Assembly (NCBI GenBank): GCA_963977105.1
Contig: CAXBNI010000001.1
Coordinates: 1,054,001 to 1,118,000, forward strand
DNA from: UBA2705 sp963977105
Lineage (GTDB): Bacteria > Pseudomonadota > Alphaproteobacteria > Micavibrionales > Micavibrionaceae
Direction: 5' to 3'
DNA length: 64,000 nt
In this document: one piece after another, positions 15,386-24,294 of the stretch
Layout of the letters: each line of letters begins with the position of its first letter
How positions within the stretch are numbered: position 1 is the first letter of the stretch
The notes under the pieces: model-generated
Database searches by the model: none
What the model saw: the letters and a program-made list of their open reading frames with translations, nothing else
Told to the model about the DNA's origin: nothing
Position numbers and translations under genes: made by a program

Positions 15386-16399
15386 TTATTTCAATTTCAT
15401 TTCAATCATTTTTTCTGCAATTTGGATGGCGTTAAGCGCCGCGCCTTTACGCAAATTATCAGCGACGCACCAGAAATTCAGGCCGTTTTCAACCGTAATG
15501 TCTTCACGCAGACGCGAAACGTACACATTATCTTCACCTGCAATTTCAACTGGCGTAACGTATTCAATTTCAGTTTCCAAATCAATCAACTGAATACCTT
15601 CAGCTTTGTGCCACGCCTGCTTGGCCTGCACAGCCGTGATCTCATTTTCAAATTCAACATTAATCATTTCAGCATGACCGACAAAAACAGGAACACGCAC
15701 ACAGCTCGCGCAGACTTTAATTTTGGGGTCAAGGATCTTCTTGGTCTCAACAACCATTTTCCACTCTTCACGCGTCATATGATCATCCATAAAAACATCA
15801 ATTTGCGGAATACAGTTAAAGGCAATTTGCTTTGGGTGCACTTCAGGCGTTGGGTAGTCATTCGCGTATATACCGCGAGTTTGATTGAACAACTCATCCA
15901 TGCCAGATTTACCTCCACCAGAAACGGACTGATATGTTGAGACAACAACGCGCTTAATTATCGCAAGGTCATGAAGCGGTTTCAACGCAACCATCATTTG
16001 AATTGTTGAACAATTTGGGTTTGCTACAATGTTTTTCTTTTTAAAATCCTTTAAAGCATATGGGTTCACTTCAGGCACCACAAGGGGCACGTCTGGGTCC
16101 ATACGGAAATGTGAAGTATTATCGATAACAACAGCGCCAGCTTCTGCTGCGCGGAGTGCGAATTTGGCCGACACTTTAGAACCCGCTGCAAAAAAGGCAA
16201 AATCTATGCCTTTAAAATCAAAATCATCAACGCCCTTAACTTTAAGGTCTTTCTTGCCAAACGACAATTCCCGGCCTGCTGAACGCGGCGAAGCCAATGC
16301 ATGAATTTCATCGACGGCAAAGCCACGCTCGTCTAATGTTTTTAGTATTTCACGGCCGACATTACCTGTCGCGCCAACAACAGCCACTTTATAACCCAT
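15386..16399 (-). CDS. asd: Aspartate-semialdehyde dehydrogenase
   Basis: A 337-residue enzyme with an N-terminal NADP-binding fold (VAVVGATGNVGREIL), the catalytic Cys130 in NPNCSTIQM, the substrate motif GGGKSGMDEL and the C-terminal LREDITVENGLNFWCVADNL block. It reduces aspartyl phosphate to the semialdehyde for lysine, threonine, methionine and diaminopimelate synthesis. It lies 39 bp downstream of the secretin operon on the same strand and could be read through from it. No other amino-acid gene is nearby. Confidence 0.97.
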   Translation of the reverse strand: MGYKVAVVGATGNVGREILKTLDERGFAVDEIHALASPRSAGRELSFGKKDLKVKGVDDFDFKGIDFAFFAAGSKVSAKFALRAAEAGAVVIDNTSHFRMDPDVPLVVPEVNPYALKDFKKKNIVANPNCSTIQMMVALKPLHDLAIIKRVVVSTYQSVSGGGKSGMDELFNQTRGIYANDYPTPEVHPKQIAFNCIPQIDVFMDDHMTREEWKMVVETKKILDPKIKVCASCVRVPVFVGHAEMINVEFENEITAVQAKQAWHKAEGIQLIDLETEIEYVTPVEIAGEDNVYVSRLREDITVENGLNFWCVADNLRKGAALNAIQIAEKMIEMKLK

Positions 16400-16438
16400 T
16401 GGTTACCACCTTTTTATAGTTAATTTATATTATGAGAT

Positions 16439-17008
16439 TTATTTGGTTTCTAGCACTACTGGCGCGCCGATTGCAATCTTAAACATGCTTAGGCTTACCG
16501 ATAGTGGTGCACCGCCGCCACACTCACGCCCCGCACAGAACGCAACGACCTTCGTACGCCAATCAGGATGATACATATCCGCATGAGCGAGGAAGCGTTC
16601 AAAAGTCGGATAAAAATCCGTGCTCCGCGCCTCTGCCTTTAAAATGCCTTCATCATAGCTGTAATTCAGCACAGGGTATTTTGACGTTACGTCATCCATA
16701 AAACCTGACATTTCAGAATCCGCTATCGCCATGCGCGTTAAGACAGGTACAATCGGGGTCAGGGCTTCTGCGGCTTGTAATTTCACACGGGCACGCTCAA
16801 CCGTACCTGACTGCACGACAATTACAATGGAAAGAATAAGCGCTACGCCCAATGGCACAACAGCAATCGTCAACATACTGCCCTGTGCAACAAGCGTTAA
16901 GAATTCAGACGTGTGGCGCTTAAAGCGGTTCCAAAAACGCATACGCTCAAGGCGTGCGCTGCTACCTGAACCGAAAATAACATCATTTATATCTGTAAAA
17001 ATACCCAT
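16439..17008 (-). CDS. Bitopic inner-membrane protein, GspM/PilO-like in layout
   Basis: The start at 17008 has a strong GGGGAG site and lies one base after the preceding stop; the longer frame from 17053 overlaps that gene and is rejected. The 189-residue product has a basic N-terminal tail of 42 residues, one membrane helix (residues 43-65), a short helix, and a periplasmic domain of about 115 residues with a Cys pair (FCAGRECGGG) that may form a disulfide. A short cytoplasmic tail, single helix, then small periplasmic domain is the layout of GspM/PilO assembly-platform proteins, but no sequence signature proves this. It is the last gene of the secretin operon. Confidence 0.7.
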   Translation of the reverse strand: MGIFTDINDVIFGSGSSARLERMRFWNRFKRHTSEFLTLVAQGSMLTIAVVPLGVALILSIVIVVQSGTVERARVKLQAAEALTPIVPVLTRMAIADSEMSGFMDDVTSKYPVLNYSYDEGILKAEARSTDFYPTFERFLAHADMYHPDWRTKVVAFCAGRECGGGAPLSVSLSMFKIAIGAPVVLETK

Positions 17009-17009
17009 T

Positions 17010-18125
17010 TTATTCTCCCCATGATAAATAGCCGCGGATACGCACGCGACCATATTTATCTACTGTTGAAAGTTTTTGCGCTTTACGCGCATTTGGGTTT
17101 TCCAAATAAGTTGACGGCACCAGAGCGTCCCATTTAATGCGCCCATCCGTTTGCAGCTCATATAAAACTAGTGTGCCCTCGGCGGTTTCCATCTCGTCAA
17201 GCAACATACCCAGATCTGATAACATCGGGTGAATTTTTGACGAGCGCACATCACGGGAAAGTGTTTCAAGCTGCGTAATCGCATCTTTAGTGTTGAGCTT
17301 AGCTTGTTTAATTTCGCTGCTGATCGAGCCTGTGACAAAAGCGCCCGTACCAATATAAATAACCAAGAGCAAGTTAAGCAGTACACCAAAGCCAAATAAA
17401 ATACGCAGCGTGCCACGGCGCAATGTTTCTTCGCGTAAATTCGCATGATACCAACGCGGGGTTTCACCAGAATATGTATGCAGCGTTCTATAGTTCGGGT
17501 CAATCACTTGCGCACGTGAATTAATAAAGCGCGGCTCACCATGCTGAATGATAATATCTGTGCCACCTTCTTCAAAATAAAGCAGGGTCGACTTGTTTTC
17601 TTTTTCAAACACATAGGCATGATAAATATCCCAGTGCGCAGCCTGACCGGGCAAAGCCAATACCATCGGACACCATGTATCAGGGAAAGATGCCAAATCA
17701 GAGGCTGGGGCCGCTATGTACCACAGGCGCCCTTCATGGACGCTATACTTGTAAAAGACATTACTCGTGCCGCAACCTTGTGTGGCAGCCTTAATCACGA
17801 CATCGTCTTCCATCCCCCCGATATGAGGAATCACGCCACCAACAAGATTTGGCGGGACATACGATGTAAGCGCCGAGATGACAGGCTCTTCACCGGCAAT
17901 CTTTTCCGCGAAAAATCTTTCTTGTTTCCGCTCTGGTGCGAGGCCATCGCTGACCTCTTCCATTGCATCCTGCGCTGCACGCGCCAATACAGCATCATCA
18001 AACGCTGAGAAAGAACCCGCCGCTGGCGCGCTTTCGCCATGCTGCTCTTCCACGCTCAAGCTCGGCTCAATGCGTTTCTTTTTCTTTGCGCTAGAGCGCG
18101 CTTTACCTTTAAAGAACCAAACCAT
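17010..18125 (-). CDS. Bitopic assembly-platform protein, GspL/PilO2-like
   Basis: A 371-residue protein with a large cytoplasmic part (1-238), one membrane helix (about 240-262, LFGFGVLLNLLLVIYIGTG), a short coiled coil and a periplasmic C-terminal domain (about 300-371). The first 25 residues are very basic. The soluble part alternates strands and helices (RLWYIAAPASDLASFPD, TLLYFEEGGTDIIIQHGEPRF), like actin-fold GspL/PilM domains or the type IVb pilus PilO2 group. Its place between a secreted Ig-like protein and a PilO-like protein, in an operon headed by a secretin, supports a role linking cytoplasmic and periplasmic parts of a secretion or pilus machine. Stops and starts abut within four bases. 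Confidence 0.7.
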   Translation of the reverse strand: MVWFFKGKARSSAKKKKRIEPSLSVEEQHGESAPAAGSFSAFDDAVLARAAQDAMEEVSDGLAPERKQERFFAEKIAGEEPVISALTSYVPPNLVGGVIPHIGGMEDDVVIKAATQGCGTSNVFYKYSVHEGRLWYIAAPASDLASFPDTWCPMVLALPGQAAHWDIYHAYVFEKENKSTLLYFEEGGTDIIIQHGEPRFINSRAQVIDPNYRTLHTYSGETPRWYHANLREETLRRGTLRILFGFGVLLNLLLVIYIGTGAFVTGSISSEIKQAKLNTKDAITQLETLSRDVRSSKIHPMLSDLGMLLDEMETAEGTLVLYELQTDGRIKWDALVPSTYLENPNARKAQKLSTVDKYGRVRIRGYLSWGE

Positions 18126-18128
18126 ATT

Positions 18129-19460
18129 TTATTCTTCGTTATAATCCAAAGCCTTCGTACGTCCTTTAGTTTTTAAAGAACGTTCAAATGGCAAACTAAT
18201 TTCAATATCATCGTAAATCATACGCACAGCATCGCTGCGAATTTTCACGTCCCAGCGGAACCCCGCTAAACGTGCACCCTGTCCATTATGCACAAGCGTG
18301 TAACCGTCAGGTGATGACAACATGGCGCGGTCACGTGAAAAAGACGAAATAAAGTAATCTTTTAATGTGTCGCGAGTCGGACGTACTTGCAAAGTTTGTA
18401 ACGTCGAATCATGCCCATCAGTATCAACGACCGACACGAGCGCGTTACCCATTACAGGAATATAGCGTATGTTATCAAGCGACGTTACCACAACACGGTT
18501 ATCAATTTGCCCCAATGCAGATGGCACCCATTCTACTTCAATCATGCATGATTCACCCGGCGGCAAAACAACGCCCGCCTTACAAATGCTATTAAGCATA
18601 GACAGGCCCGTTGTACGTTTTTCAAAATGCACAGCATCTAGCCTGACATCTTCATCACCCGTATTCAGCAAATAAGTAACAAAGCGCGTAATGCCATCAA
18701 CCCGCCCACCAAAATCAATGCTATCAACCAAGAACAGCAAGTCATCCTTCGCATATTCGGGGTTCACCATTAACGGCGTTGTTTTCGTACGCACGCGCAA
18801 AGGCAGGATACCAACTTGCCCTGTATGTGAGACATTCAGGAATGTCTCAAGGTCGCCCGGCTCTTGTGGGCGCCACATGATTGTGAGGCGGCAAGATTCG
18901 CTGGGCTCAACGCGCGAACAATCATGACGATATGAGATGCCCGTCTTCGCTTCGTTTTCCAAGTGAAAATTACGTACCATTAAAGGCAGTAAAGACGCGT
19001 TGCGTAAAAGCAGCTGTTCTTCATACAAATCCGGCTGAATCTGGTCTTCATCACCAATAAATTCGACTTCTCTATCTTCGGTACGCAGAGCGCCGTCTTT
19101 ATAGTCAGCGCGGCGTGGCACAAATTTGGCAGAAAGCGGTATACTTGCCTTGATTGAGCTTGCGGTACCATCACGCGAAATCAACATTTCAGCCTTCCAT
19201 GGACCAATCATTGATGGCGCAATCTCAATCGGCATCACAAACTGCCCGGGTGAGTTGAGGGCTTCCCTTAAAATATCTTGGTTTGCGCCCTCAATGACAA
19301 CGCCCGAGCGGTCTTCACCGCTTGTCGCGGCCCAAGGGTCATTAAACCCACTGGCAAGAACATGCGGTGCCGACAGCGCAAAAACAGACAAAGCGGAAAA
19401 CGCAACAGCCGTAGCTATAATGTTTTTCTTCTTTGCTCTCATTTTTTTCACGTCATGCAT
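18129..19460 (-). CDS. Exported protein with Hydin/ASPM-type Ig-like repeats
   Basis: The ATG at 19460 is preferred because AGGA then has workable spacing; a TTG at 19469 adds three residues. The 443-residue product has a Sec signal peptide ending near HVLASG and then a long all-beta region. It contains at least two repeats of the abnormal-spindle/Hydin type, in which a Cys near the end of one strand precedes a P.ES/GESC-R/M-x-W motif: VEPSESCRLTIMWRPQEPG and LPPGESCMIEVEWVPSALG. Such domains mediate protein contacts in pili and cilia. The C-terminal 90 residues are a different strand-rich domain. Its position inside the secretin operon suggests a periplasmic partner or pilotin-like scaffold of the secretin. 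Confidence 0.75.
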   Translation of the reverse strand: MHDVKKMRAKKKNIIATAVAFSALSVFALSAPHVLASGFNDPWAATSGEDRSGVVIEGANQDILREALNSPGQFVMPIEIAPSMIGPWKAEMLISRDGTASSIKASIPLSAKFVPRRADYKDGALRTEDREVEFIGDEDQIQPDLYEEQLLLRNASLLPLMVRNFHLENEAKTGISYRHDCSRVEPSESCRLTIMWRPQEPGDLETFLNVSHTGQVGILPLRVRTKTTPLMVNPEYAKDDLLFLVDSIDFGGRVDGITRFVTYLLNTGDEDVRLDAVHFEKRTTGLSMLNSICKAGVVLPPGESCMIEVEWVPSALGQIDNRVVVTSLDNIRYIPVMGNALVSVVDTDGHDSTLQTLQVRPTRDTLKDYFISSFSRDRAMLSSPDGYTLVHNGQGARLAGFRWDVKIRSDAVRMIYDDIEISLPFERSLKTKGRTKALDYNEE

Positions 19461-19484
19461 TATGCTCAAATCCTAATATTTCAC

Positions 19485-20882
19485 TTATTTCGCAGGTAAC
19501 GGCGGCCAAGGGGCTGCTTCAGGCACTAAAATCATCGGCTCATCACCAATAGAATGCCATATATCAGTTTCCTCCACGTTCGCATCATCTGCGCGTGGAA
19601 TACCATTTACGCCGTAATAATCTTTGCGCGCTCTATAGACGACGACGCGGGGCCGCAACATGACGACCAATTCATCTGTAAGCGCCTTACCGTCGCGCGC
19701 ATCGCCATCCGCACGTTGACGCATCATGCCTGCCAAAATCAAAGAATCACCCGGACGGATACGTATTTGTGTTTTGATTTGTCGCTCAACATCACCATCA
19801 AGCTCTAAATTCAAATCAGAAAAAACCGACGCGCCATCCCAAAGAGACGATAAGCCAATTGTCACTTGGTCAAGCTTCTCACCGTCCTCAGCCTCGTTTT
19901 GCTTCACATGCCAAAGGCCATTTGCACCAGACATCACCGAGATAGACGGCTTGGACAGCGCCTTAACGTAACCAAACTGTGATAAGAATTTTGAAATATC
20001 ATACATGCCATAAGCATCACCGACATCGCCAGGCAAACCAATTGACACTGGCGCACCATATTCACCTGCATATAGGCCTGCAATCGCACCGGCACGGCCT
20101 GCAGAGTCATCTACTAACGCTTCCCAGTACACACCTTGCTGATGCGCAGGGTCAAGCTGCACGCTCCAAATACCAACCTCGTAATTAATCAGCGCCATAT
20201 TCCCGCGAAGCTTTTCAAAGTAACGTGCCAACGTTGATGCCTGTTTCCGTGACGAGCTATAGACAAGCGTGCGCGTCGCACGATCAACGACCACATCTGC
20301 CTTAGTCACGTCCTCAATCGCTTTCGCCACGTCGTCGATAATATCAACCGTCGCGCCCGATGGCGGGATTGTCACAGCATAATCATGGCGCGGCTGAATA
20401 CTTAAAACGCCATTTTTATAAACGCAGTACAGGTCCGACATTGCACAAAGCTGCTCAACCATCAAATCAAGACGGCCGTTTAAATTTGCGATGGTCACCT
20501 TACGCGCCGTTGCTAAATCAGTCTCAACAGCCAAAGGAATATCAAATTCGGATAATATAAATTGCAGCGCCCCCGCCAAAGATTCGCCGCGCAATTCGTA
20601 AGGGCCTATATCTTCACGTGGTAAATTTTGCGTTGTAATGACGTCGGGCATCAACACACCCAGCCCTAATGGCATATACGTCACGGGCAAGATTTTTTGT
20701 TTTGCGGAATTTTGCTGATCGGCTTGAACAAGCATGTCTTCGGAGCCGCCATGGCGTTTTTTATCAAGTAAGACGCCCATATCAACTAATGCTGCATCAA
20801 AACTCTCACAGGCGCTGACGCTGAGCAAAGCGCTACAGACAAGCCCTAATTGAAAAAATTTTCGAATTGAACAGTGAAACAC
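19485..20882 (-). CDS. Lipoprotein secretin (PilN/type IVb pilus-like)
   Basis: A 465-residue protein opening at a GTG with GGA nine bases before it. The signal peptide ends in a lipobox (SVSAC, Cys25), so the mature N-terminus is lipidated. Residues about 95-170 form the STN/N0 module (ESLAGALQFILSEFDIPLAV, then DLMVEQLCAMSDLYCVYK), then an N1-like domain (VVDRATRTLVYSSSRKQ). The C-terminal gate domain carries KALSKPSISVMSG and the secretin hallmark IRPGDSLILAGMM near residue 380. It is shorter than most secretins. It would form the outer-membrane ring. No pilin, ATPase or prepilin peptidase is in the window, so pilus versus secretion is undecided. Confidence 0.85.
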   Translation of the reverse strand: MFHCSIRKFFQLGLVCSALLSVSACESFDAALVDMGVLLDKKRHGGSEDMLVQADQQNSAKQKILPVTYMPLGLGVLMPDVITTQNLPREDIGPYELRGESLAGALQFILSEFDIPLAVETDLATARKVTIANLNGRLDLMVEQLCAMSDLYCVYKNGVLSIQPRHDYAVTIPPSGATVDIIDDVAKAIEDVTKADVVVDRATRTLVYSSSRKQASTLARYFEKLRGNMALINYEVGIWSVQLDPAHQQGVYWEALVDDSAGRAGAIAGLYAGEYGAPVSIGLPGDVGDAYGMYDISKFLSQFGYVKALSKPSISVMSGANGLWHVKQNEAEDGEKLDQVTIGLSSLWDGASVFSDLNLELDGDVERQIKTQIRIRPGDSLILAGMMRQRADGDARDGKALTDELVVMLRPRVVVYRARKDYYGVNGIPRADDANVEETDIWHSIGDEPMILVPEAAPWPPLPAK

Positions 20883-20940
20883 TATTTAGATCCAGTTTAG
20901 TAAAAATCATAACCCAATATACATACAAAGACCTGCACGC

Positions 20941-20998
20941 AAAAAAGCCTTTGAACAAGGCGCCAGCTTAAATAATAGCGTATACCCTATTCAAAGGC
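20941..20998 (-). terminator. Terminator between the 95-aa gene and the secretin operon
   Basis: GCCTTTGAA (20947-20955) and TTCAAAGGC (20990-20998) form a perfect 9-bp stem with a 34-nt loop, followed on the minus strand by six T. It lies 29 bp past the stop of 21027-21314, so the secretin operon likely starts from its own promoter in 20883-20940. Confidence 0.75.
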
Positions 20999-21026
20999 AA
21001 TTGACCTATTGAATTTATTTGATTCT

Positions 21027-21314
21027 TTACCCGTCAAACTTTGGCGTGCTGTCAACTTTATGTGACGTAGCTTCAACCTTACGCCCATCAGCAGCCACAA
21101 TAATGCTATCCGCATCATTTTTAAACAGAAACGATGAAATGCCTAGCGCCTCTGCGTTTGCTGTCCGCCCATCAACACCCAAGGATGTTGATTCGTTTAA
21201 TTCTGGTATGTTTTGTAAAGCTAGCGCCGCGAGCATACCTTCTGTAAGCTTATCAAGTACAGCCTCATCGGTTGTCGTGGAATATGCTACTAGTTGTTGT
21301 TTTGGTTCATTCAT
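21027..21314 (-). CDS. Small soluble protein of unknown function
   Basis: A 95-residue polar protein with a clear AAAGGAT ribosome binding site. No membrane segment, signal peptide or known motif is visible. The N-terminal half looks helical (TDEAVLDKLTEGMLAALALQ) and the C-terminal half is strand-rich and hydrophilic (FLFKNDADSIIVAADGRKVE). It follows the W-x-E-Y gene at 21365-21772 after 50 bp and precedes a terminator, so it may be the last gene of a three-gene transcript. No function can be assigned. Confidence 0.65.
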   Translation of the reverse strand: MNEPKQQLVAYSTTTDEAVLDKLTEGMLAALALQNIPELNESTSLGVDGRTANAEALGISSFLFKNDADSIIVAADGRKVEATSHKVDSTPKFDG

Positions 21315-21364
21315 AATCGTATCCTTTTATCATTGCCCCCGAAGCCAAATAAACAAAGATAAAA

Positions 21365-21772
21365 TTAACGAACCACAAATTGCAAATGATGCATAACCTG
21401 CTGTTCTTGAACCTTTGTTACCAGTAATATACGGCTGTCATCTTTAACCGCAATTTGGTCTTCATCTTGTAAGAATAGTTTCAAGTATGCCACAGAACCA
21501 CCATTTTGTACAATAGAAAATTGGCCAAGAGCCGTATCATATTCTATCCAAGACGGTACATCTCCTAAATCTTTCATTACAACTAATATGGTGCGGCCGT
21601 TATGACGAACAAAGGACGCTCCTGCATTTAGCGGTCCATCCGTACCGTTTAGTTGTAAGTTTGGTGATGCTTTTTTGGCTTGCGCCTTATCGACCTTCTT
21701 ACGCTTTCCAAAATACAGACAAAAGGTAAAGAATTTCTTTATATATGTAATAAAGTTTTGTGCCATCAACAT
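21365..21772 (-). CDS. Membrane-anchored protein with a C-terminal W-x-E-Y domain (copy 2)
   Basis: A protein of about 135 residues if started at the ATG at 21772; a TTG at 21832 would add 20 hydrophobic residues, and no start has a clear ribosome binding site. The chosen start matches the N-terminus length of the paralog at 21899-22474. One N-terminal membrane helix is followed by a basic linker. The C-terminal domain (last 85 residues) reads FVRHNGRTILVV...DVPSWIEYDTALGQFSIV and ends RILLVTKVQEQQVMHHLQFVV. The same pattern is in 22474-21899 and, more weakly, in 51974-52450. The domain is unknown to me and mostly beta strands. Confidence 0.65.
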   Translation of the reverse strand: MLMAQNFITYIKKFFTFCLYFGKRKKVDKAQAKKASPNLQLNGTDGPLNAGASFVRHNGRTILVVMKDLGDVPSWIEYDTALGQFSIVQNGGSVAYLKLFLQDEDQIAVKDDSRILLVTKVQEQQVMHHLQFVVR

Positions 21773-21898
21773 CAACAAGTTAGGGTTTGCAAGATTATAG
21801 ACCACATATAGAACGGTAAAAAAGCATATCAAGAGCGATTGCCCGCCATATAGTAATCATCGACATTCAGTATCACATGGAAACGTGATAATGTTAGC

Positions 21899-22474
21899 TT
21901 ATTTCACCATAAACATTAAATGGTGCACGATTTTTTCGCCCTCACCGCTTGTAACAAGCAGAATACGGTGCTCTGCTGTTAAGTCCGCGATATAATTAGA
22001 ATCCACCTTTAAGTCAATATGCGCAATGGCGCCATTCGTCATAACAATCGTGAAGTGGCCAATTTCTTTTTGATATTCAAGCCATGATGGGACATCAGGC
22101 AGCACATAATCCACGACAAGGACCTGACGCCCTTCATGGCGTACAAACAAGGCATGGTGGTCTAACAATAGATTGCCCTCACCAACATTGCGCACCTTTT
22201 CATCCTCGACCAAGCTCAAGCCCTGTGCGGGGCGCAAACCGCGCTTATTACTGACTTCGTGATCTTCATAGCCTTGCACGTCGTAATCTAAAGCATCTGG
22301 GCTTAACGCGAGCTCAGATTGCGCATCATCAAAGTCGTAACTTTCATCTTCCATGTCCTGCGCATATAACGCATCATCGTCACCGCGTAATTTTCGGACA
22401 AGCCAAAGCGCGGCCTTAAACGGAAAAAGCAATACGGCCAATATGGTCTGAAATGTAAATATTAGAAAATGCAT
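21899..22474 (-). CDS. Membrane-anchored protein with a C-terminal W-x-E-Y domain (copy 1)
   Basis: A 191-residue protein with an N-terminal membrane helix (MHFLIFTFQTILAVLLFPFK), an acidic linker of about 80 residues rich in Asp and Glu, and a C-terminal domain of about 90 residues. The domain reads FVRHEGRQVLVVDYVLPDVPSWLEY and ends ILLVTSGEGEKIVHHLMFMV, closely matching 21365-21772. The layout is a membrane anchor, flexible acidic spacer and small beta domain, probably cytoplasmic given the Arg/Lys after the helix. It is divergent from pyrB, with 132 bp between the starts. No function is known. Confidence 0.7.
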   Translation of the reverse strand: MHFLIFTFQTILAVLLFPFKAALWLVRKLRGDDDALYAQDMEDESYDFDDAQSELALSPDALDYDVQGYEDHEVSNKRGLRPAQGLSLVEDEKVRNVGEGNLLLDHHALFVRHEGRQVLVVDYVLPDVPSWLEYQKEIGHFTIVMTNGAIAHIDLKVDSNYIADLTAEHRILLVTSGEGEKIVHHLMFMVK

Positions 22475-22606
22475 CTGGATACTTTAATAAGAACTGGTCT
22501 GCTCAAGTATTCCATAGAGAGGAACAAAAATCTAGATCTGATATCATTTCTAGACAATAGTTTTTTTATCGGGCATAAATACGGCAAAATATGAAGGGTC
22601 AAAACC

Positions 22607-23536
22607 ATGCGTAAAAACATACAGCACCTACGAGATATTAACGACCTCAGCGCCGATAATATTCGCGACATCATCGGACGCGCTGAGAAATTTTGCGTCG
22701 ACCTTGCGCATAAAAATGATGTCTCTCACCTTCATCGCGGTAAAGTCGGCCTTTCCTTCTTCATTGAAAACTCAACCCGCACCCGCATTTCATTTGAAAT
22801 GGCCGCATTGCGCCTAGGCATAAACCTTATTCACTGGGACAGCGCGAGCAGCTCACTGAGTAAAGGCGAAAGCTTTGAGGACACAATTGAGACATTAGCC
22901 GCGCTTGCACCAGATATTTTGATTATGCGCCACAGTGAATATAATGCGCCGCGCTCCGTTGCGCGCTTCATGGATTGCCCTGTAGTTAATGGCGGCGATA
23001 GCTATCGCGCACACCCGACGCAAGCCTTGCTTGATTTGCTGACCATCCAGCAAGCCAAAGGCGATGTTTCTAAATTAAAAATCGCGATTTGCGGCGACAT
23101 TGCGCATAGCCGTGTCGCGCGTTCTAACGCAACATTGCTTGATAAACTAGGCGCGGAGCTGCACATGGTCGCACCTGAATATCTAATGCCACAGGACGTT
23201 GGCTATGAAAACGCCACAGCCTTCACATCATTAGACGAAGGCATAAAGGGCTGTGATGTCGTAATGATGCTGCGCCTACAGAAAGAACGTATGAGCCAAG
23301 GGCTTATTACATCTGACCAAGCCTATTTCAAAGAATTTGGCTTGACCCATGAGCGCCTTAAACACGCCAAACCAGATGCCATTATCATGCACCCTGGGCC
23401 AATGAACAGAGGCGTTGAAATTGATGACGCCGTTGCGGACGACCCTGTGCGCAGCGTCATTCGCCAACAAGTCGCCAATGGCGTGCCAACGCGTATGGCC
23501 GTTCTTGACTGGCTACTTGAACAGAATAAAGGATAG
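22607..23536 (+). CDS. pyrB: Aspartate carbamoyltransferase catalytic subunit
   Basis: A 309-residue enzyme with the carbamoyl-phosphate loop ENSTRTRISFEMAALRLG, the HPTQALLDLLTI block and the aspartate-side motif HPGPMNRGVEID. It makes carbamoyl aspartate, the committed step of pyrimidine synthesis. In many alphaproteobacteria pyrB is followed by pyrC, plsY, dprA and topA; here plsY follows after three bases and pyrC is absent. No regulatory subunit gene (pyrI) is present, in line with the class without PyrI. Confidence 0.97.
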   Translation: MRKNIQHLRDINDLSADNIRDIIGRAEKFCVDLAHKNDVSHLHRGKVGLSFFIENSTRTRISFEMAALRLGINLIHWDSASSSLSKGESFEDTIETLAALAPDILIMRHSEYNAPRSVARFMDCPVVNGGDSYRAHPTQALLDLLTIQQAKGDVSKLKIAICGDIAHSRVARSNATLLDKLGAELHMVAPEYLMPQDVGYENATAFTSLDEGIKGCDVVMMLRLQKERMSQGLITSDQAYFKEFGLTHERLKHAKPDAIIMHPGPMNRGVEIDDAVADDPVRSVIRQQVANGVPTRMAVLDWLLEQNKG

Positions 23537-23539
23537 ACC

Positions 23540-24184
23540 ATGGATATGCTGATCATTATTATATTAGGCTACTTGCTCGGCGCGATCCCCTTTGGACTTG
23601 TGCTTGCTTATTTAGGCGGCTATGGCGATATTCGCAAAATTGGCTCTGGCAATATTGGTGCTACTAATGTCTTGCGGACAGGTAACAAGCCATTGGCGTT
23701 AGCGACTTTATTACTAGATAGCGGCAAAGGTGCGATTGCCGTCGGCCTCAGCGCGACACTGCTACAGACAAACATCATTAACGTAAATGGGTTTAGCCCA
23801 ACCTCTCTTTATATACTCGCCGCCTTTGGCGCAATTATCGGGCATTGTTTCCCTATCTGGCTTAAGTTTAAAGGCGGCAAAGGCGTTGCGACCACACTTG
23901 GCGGCCTGCTTGCTGCCATGCCACTTGTCGGGCTTGCCTGCAGTAGTCTCTGGCTGCTCACTGCCGTGCTTAGCCGCATTTCCTCTCTATCTGCACTGGT
24001 CGCCCTGCTCGGCGCGCCGCTTTTTGCACAGCTTCTTTATAATGACGTATTGCACGTTACACTGCCAACAGCCTTGATTACGCTGCTCGTTTGGATAAAG
24101 CACCACCAAAACATCACACGCATCATTAAAGGCACAGAGCCAAAAATTGGCAAAAAGTCAAAACCGGTGGTTCAAGCCGACTAG
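23540..24184 (+). CDS. plsY: Acyl-phosphate:glycerol-3-phosphate acyltransferase PlsY
   Basis: A 214-residue membrane protein with the PlsY signatures: GYLLGAIPFGLVLA at the N-terminus, the acceptor motif SGNIGATNVLRTGNK, DSGKGAIAV, and the second loop FKGGKGVATTLGGLL. About five membrane segments can be counted. It makes lysophosphatidic acid from acyl phosphate in phospholipid synthesis. It is joined to pyrB by a 3-bp gap. The C-terminus is Lys-rich and cytoplasmic. Confidence 0.97.
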   Translation: MDMLIIIILGYLLGAIPFGLVLAYLGGYGDIRKIGSGNIGATNVLRTGNKPLALATLLLDSGKGAIAVGLSATLLQTNIINVNGFSPTSLYILAAFGAIIGHCFPIWLKFKGGKGVATTLGGLLAAMPLVGLACSSLWLLTAVLSRISSLSALVALLGAPLFAQLLYNDVLHVTLPTALITLLVWIKHHQNITRIIKGTEPKIGKKSKPVVQAD

Positions 24185-24294
24185 AAAACGCAAATCAGGC
24201 CTCGCCTTAAAATAGTACTTGCACTTTCGCCATCTTCTTTCATTATGAATGCGCTTTTCAAAATATAAGAAAGGCAAAGAGCAGGATAAAATTT

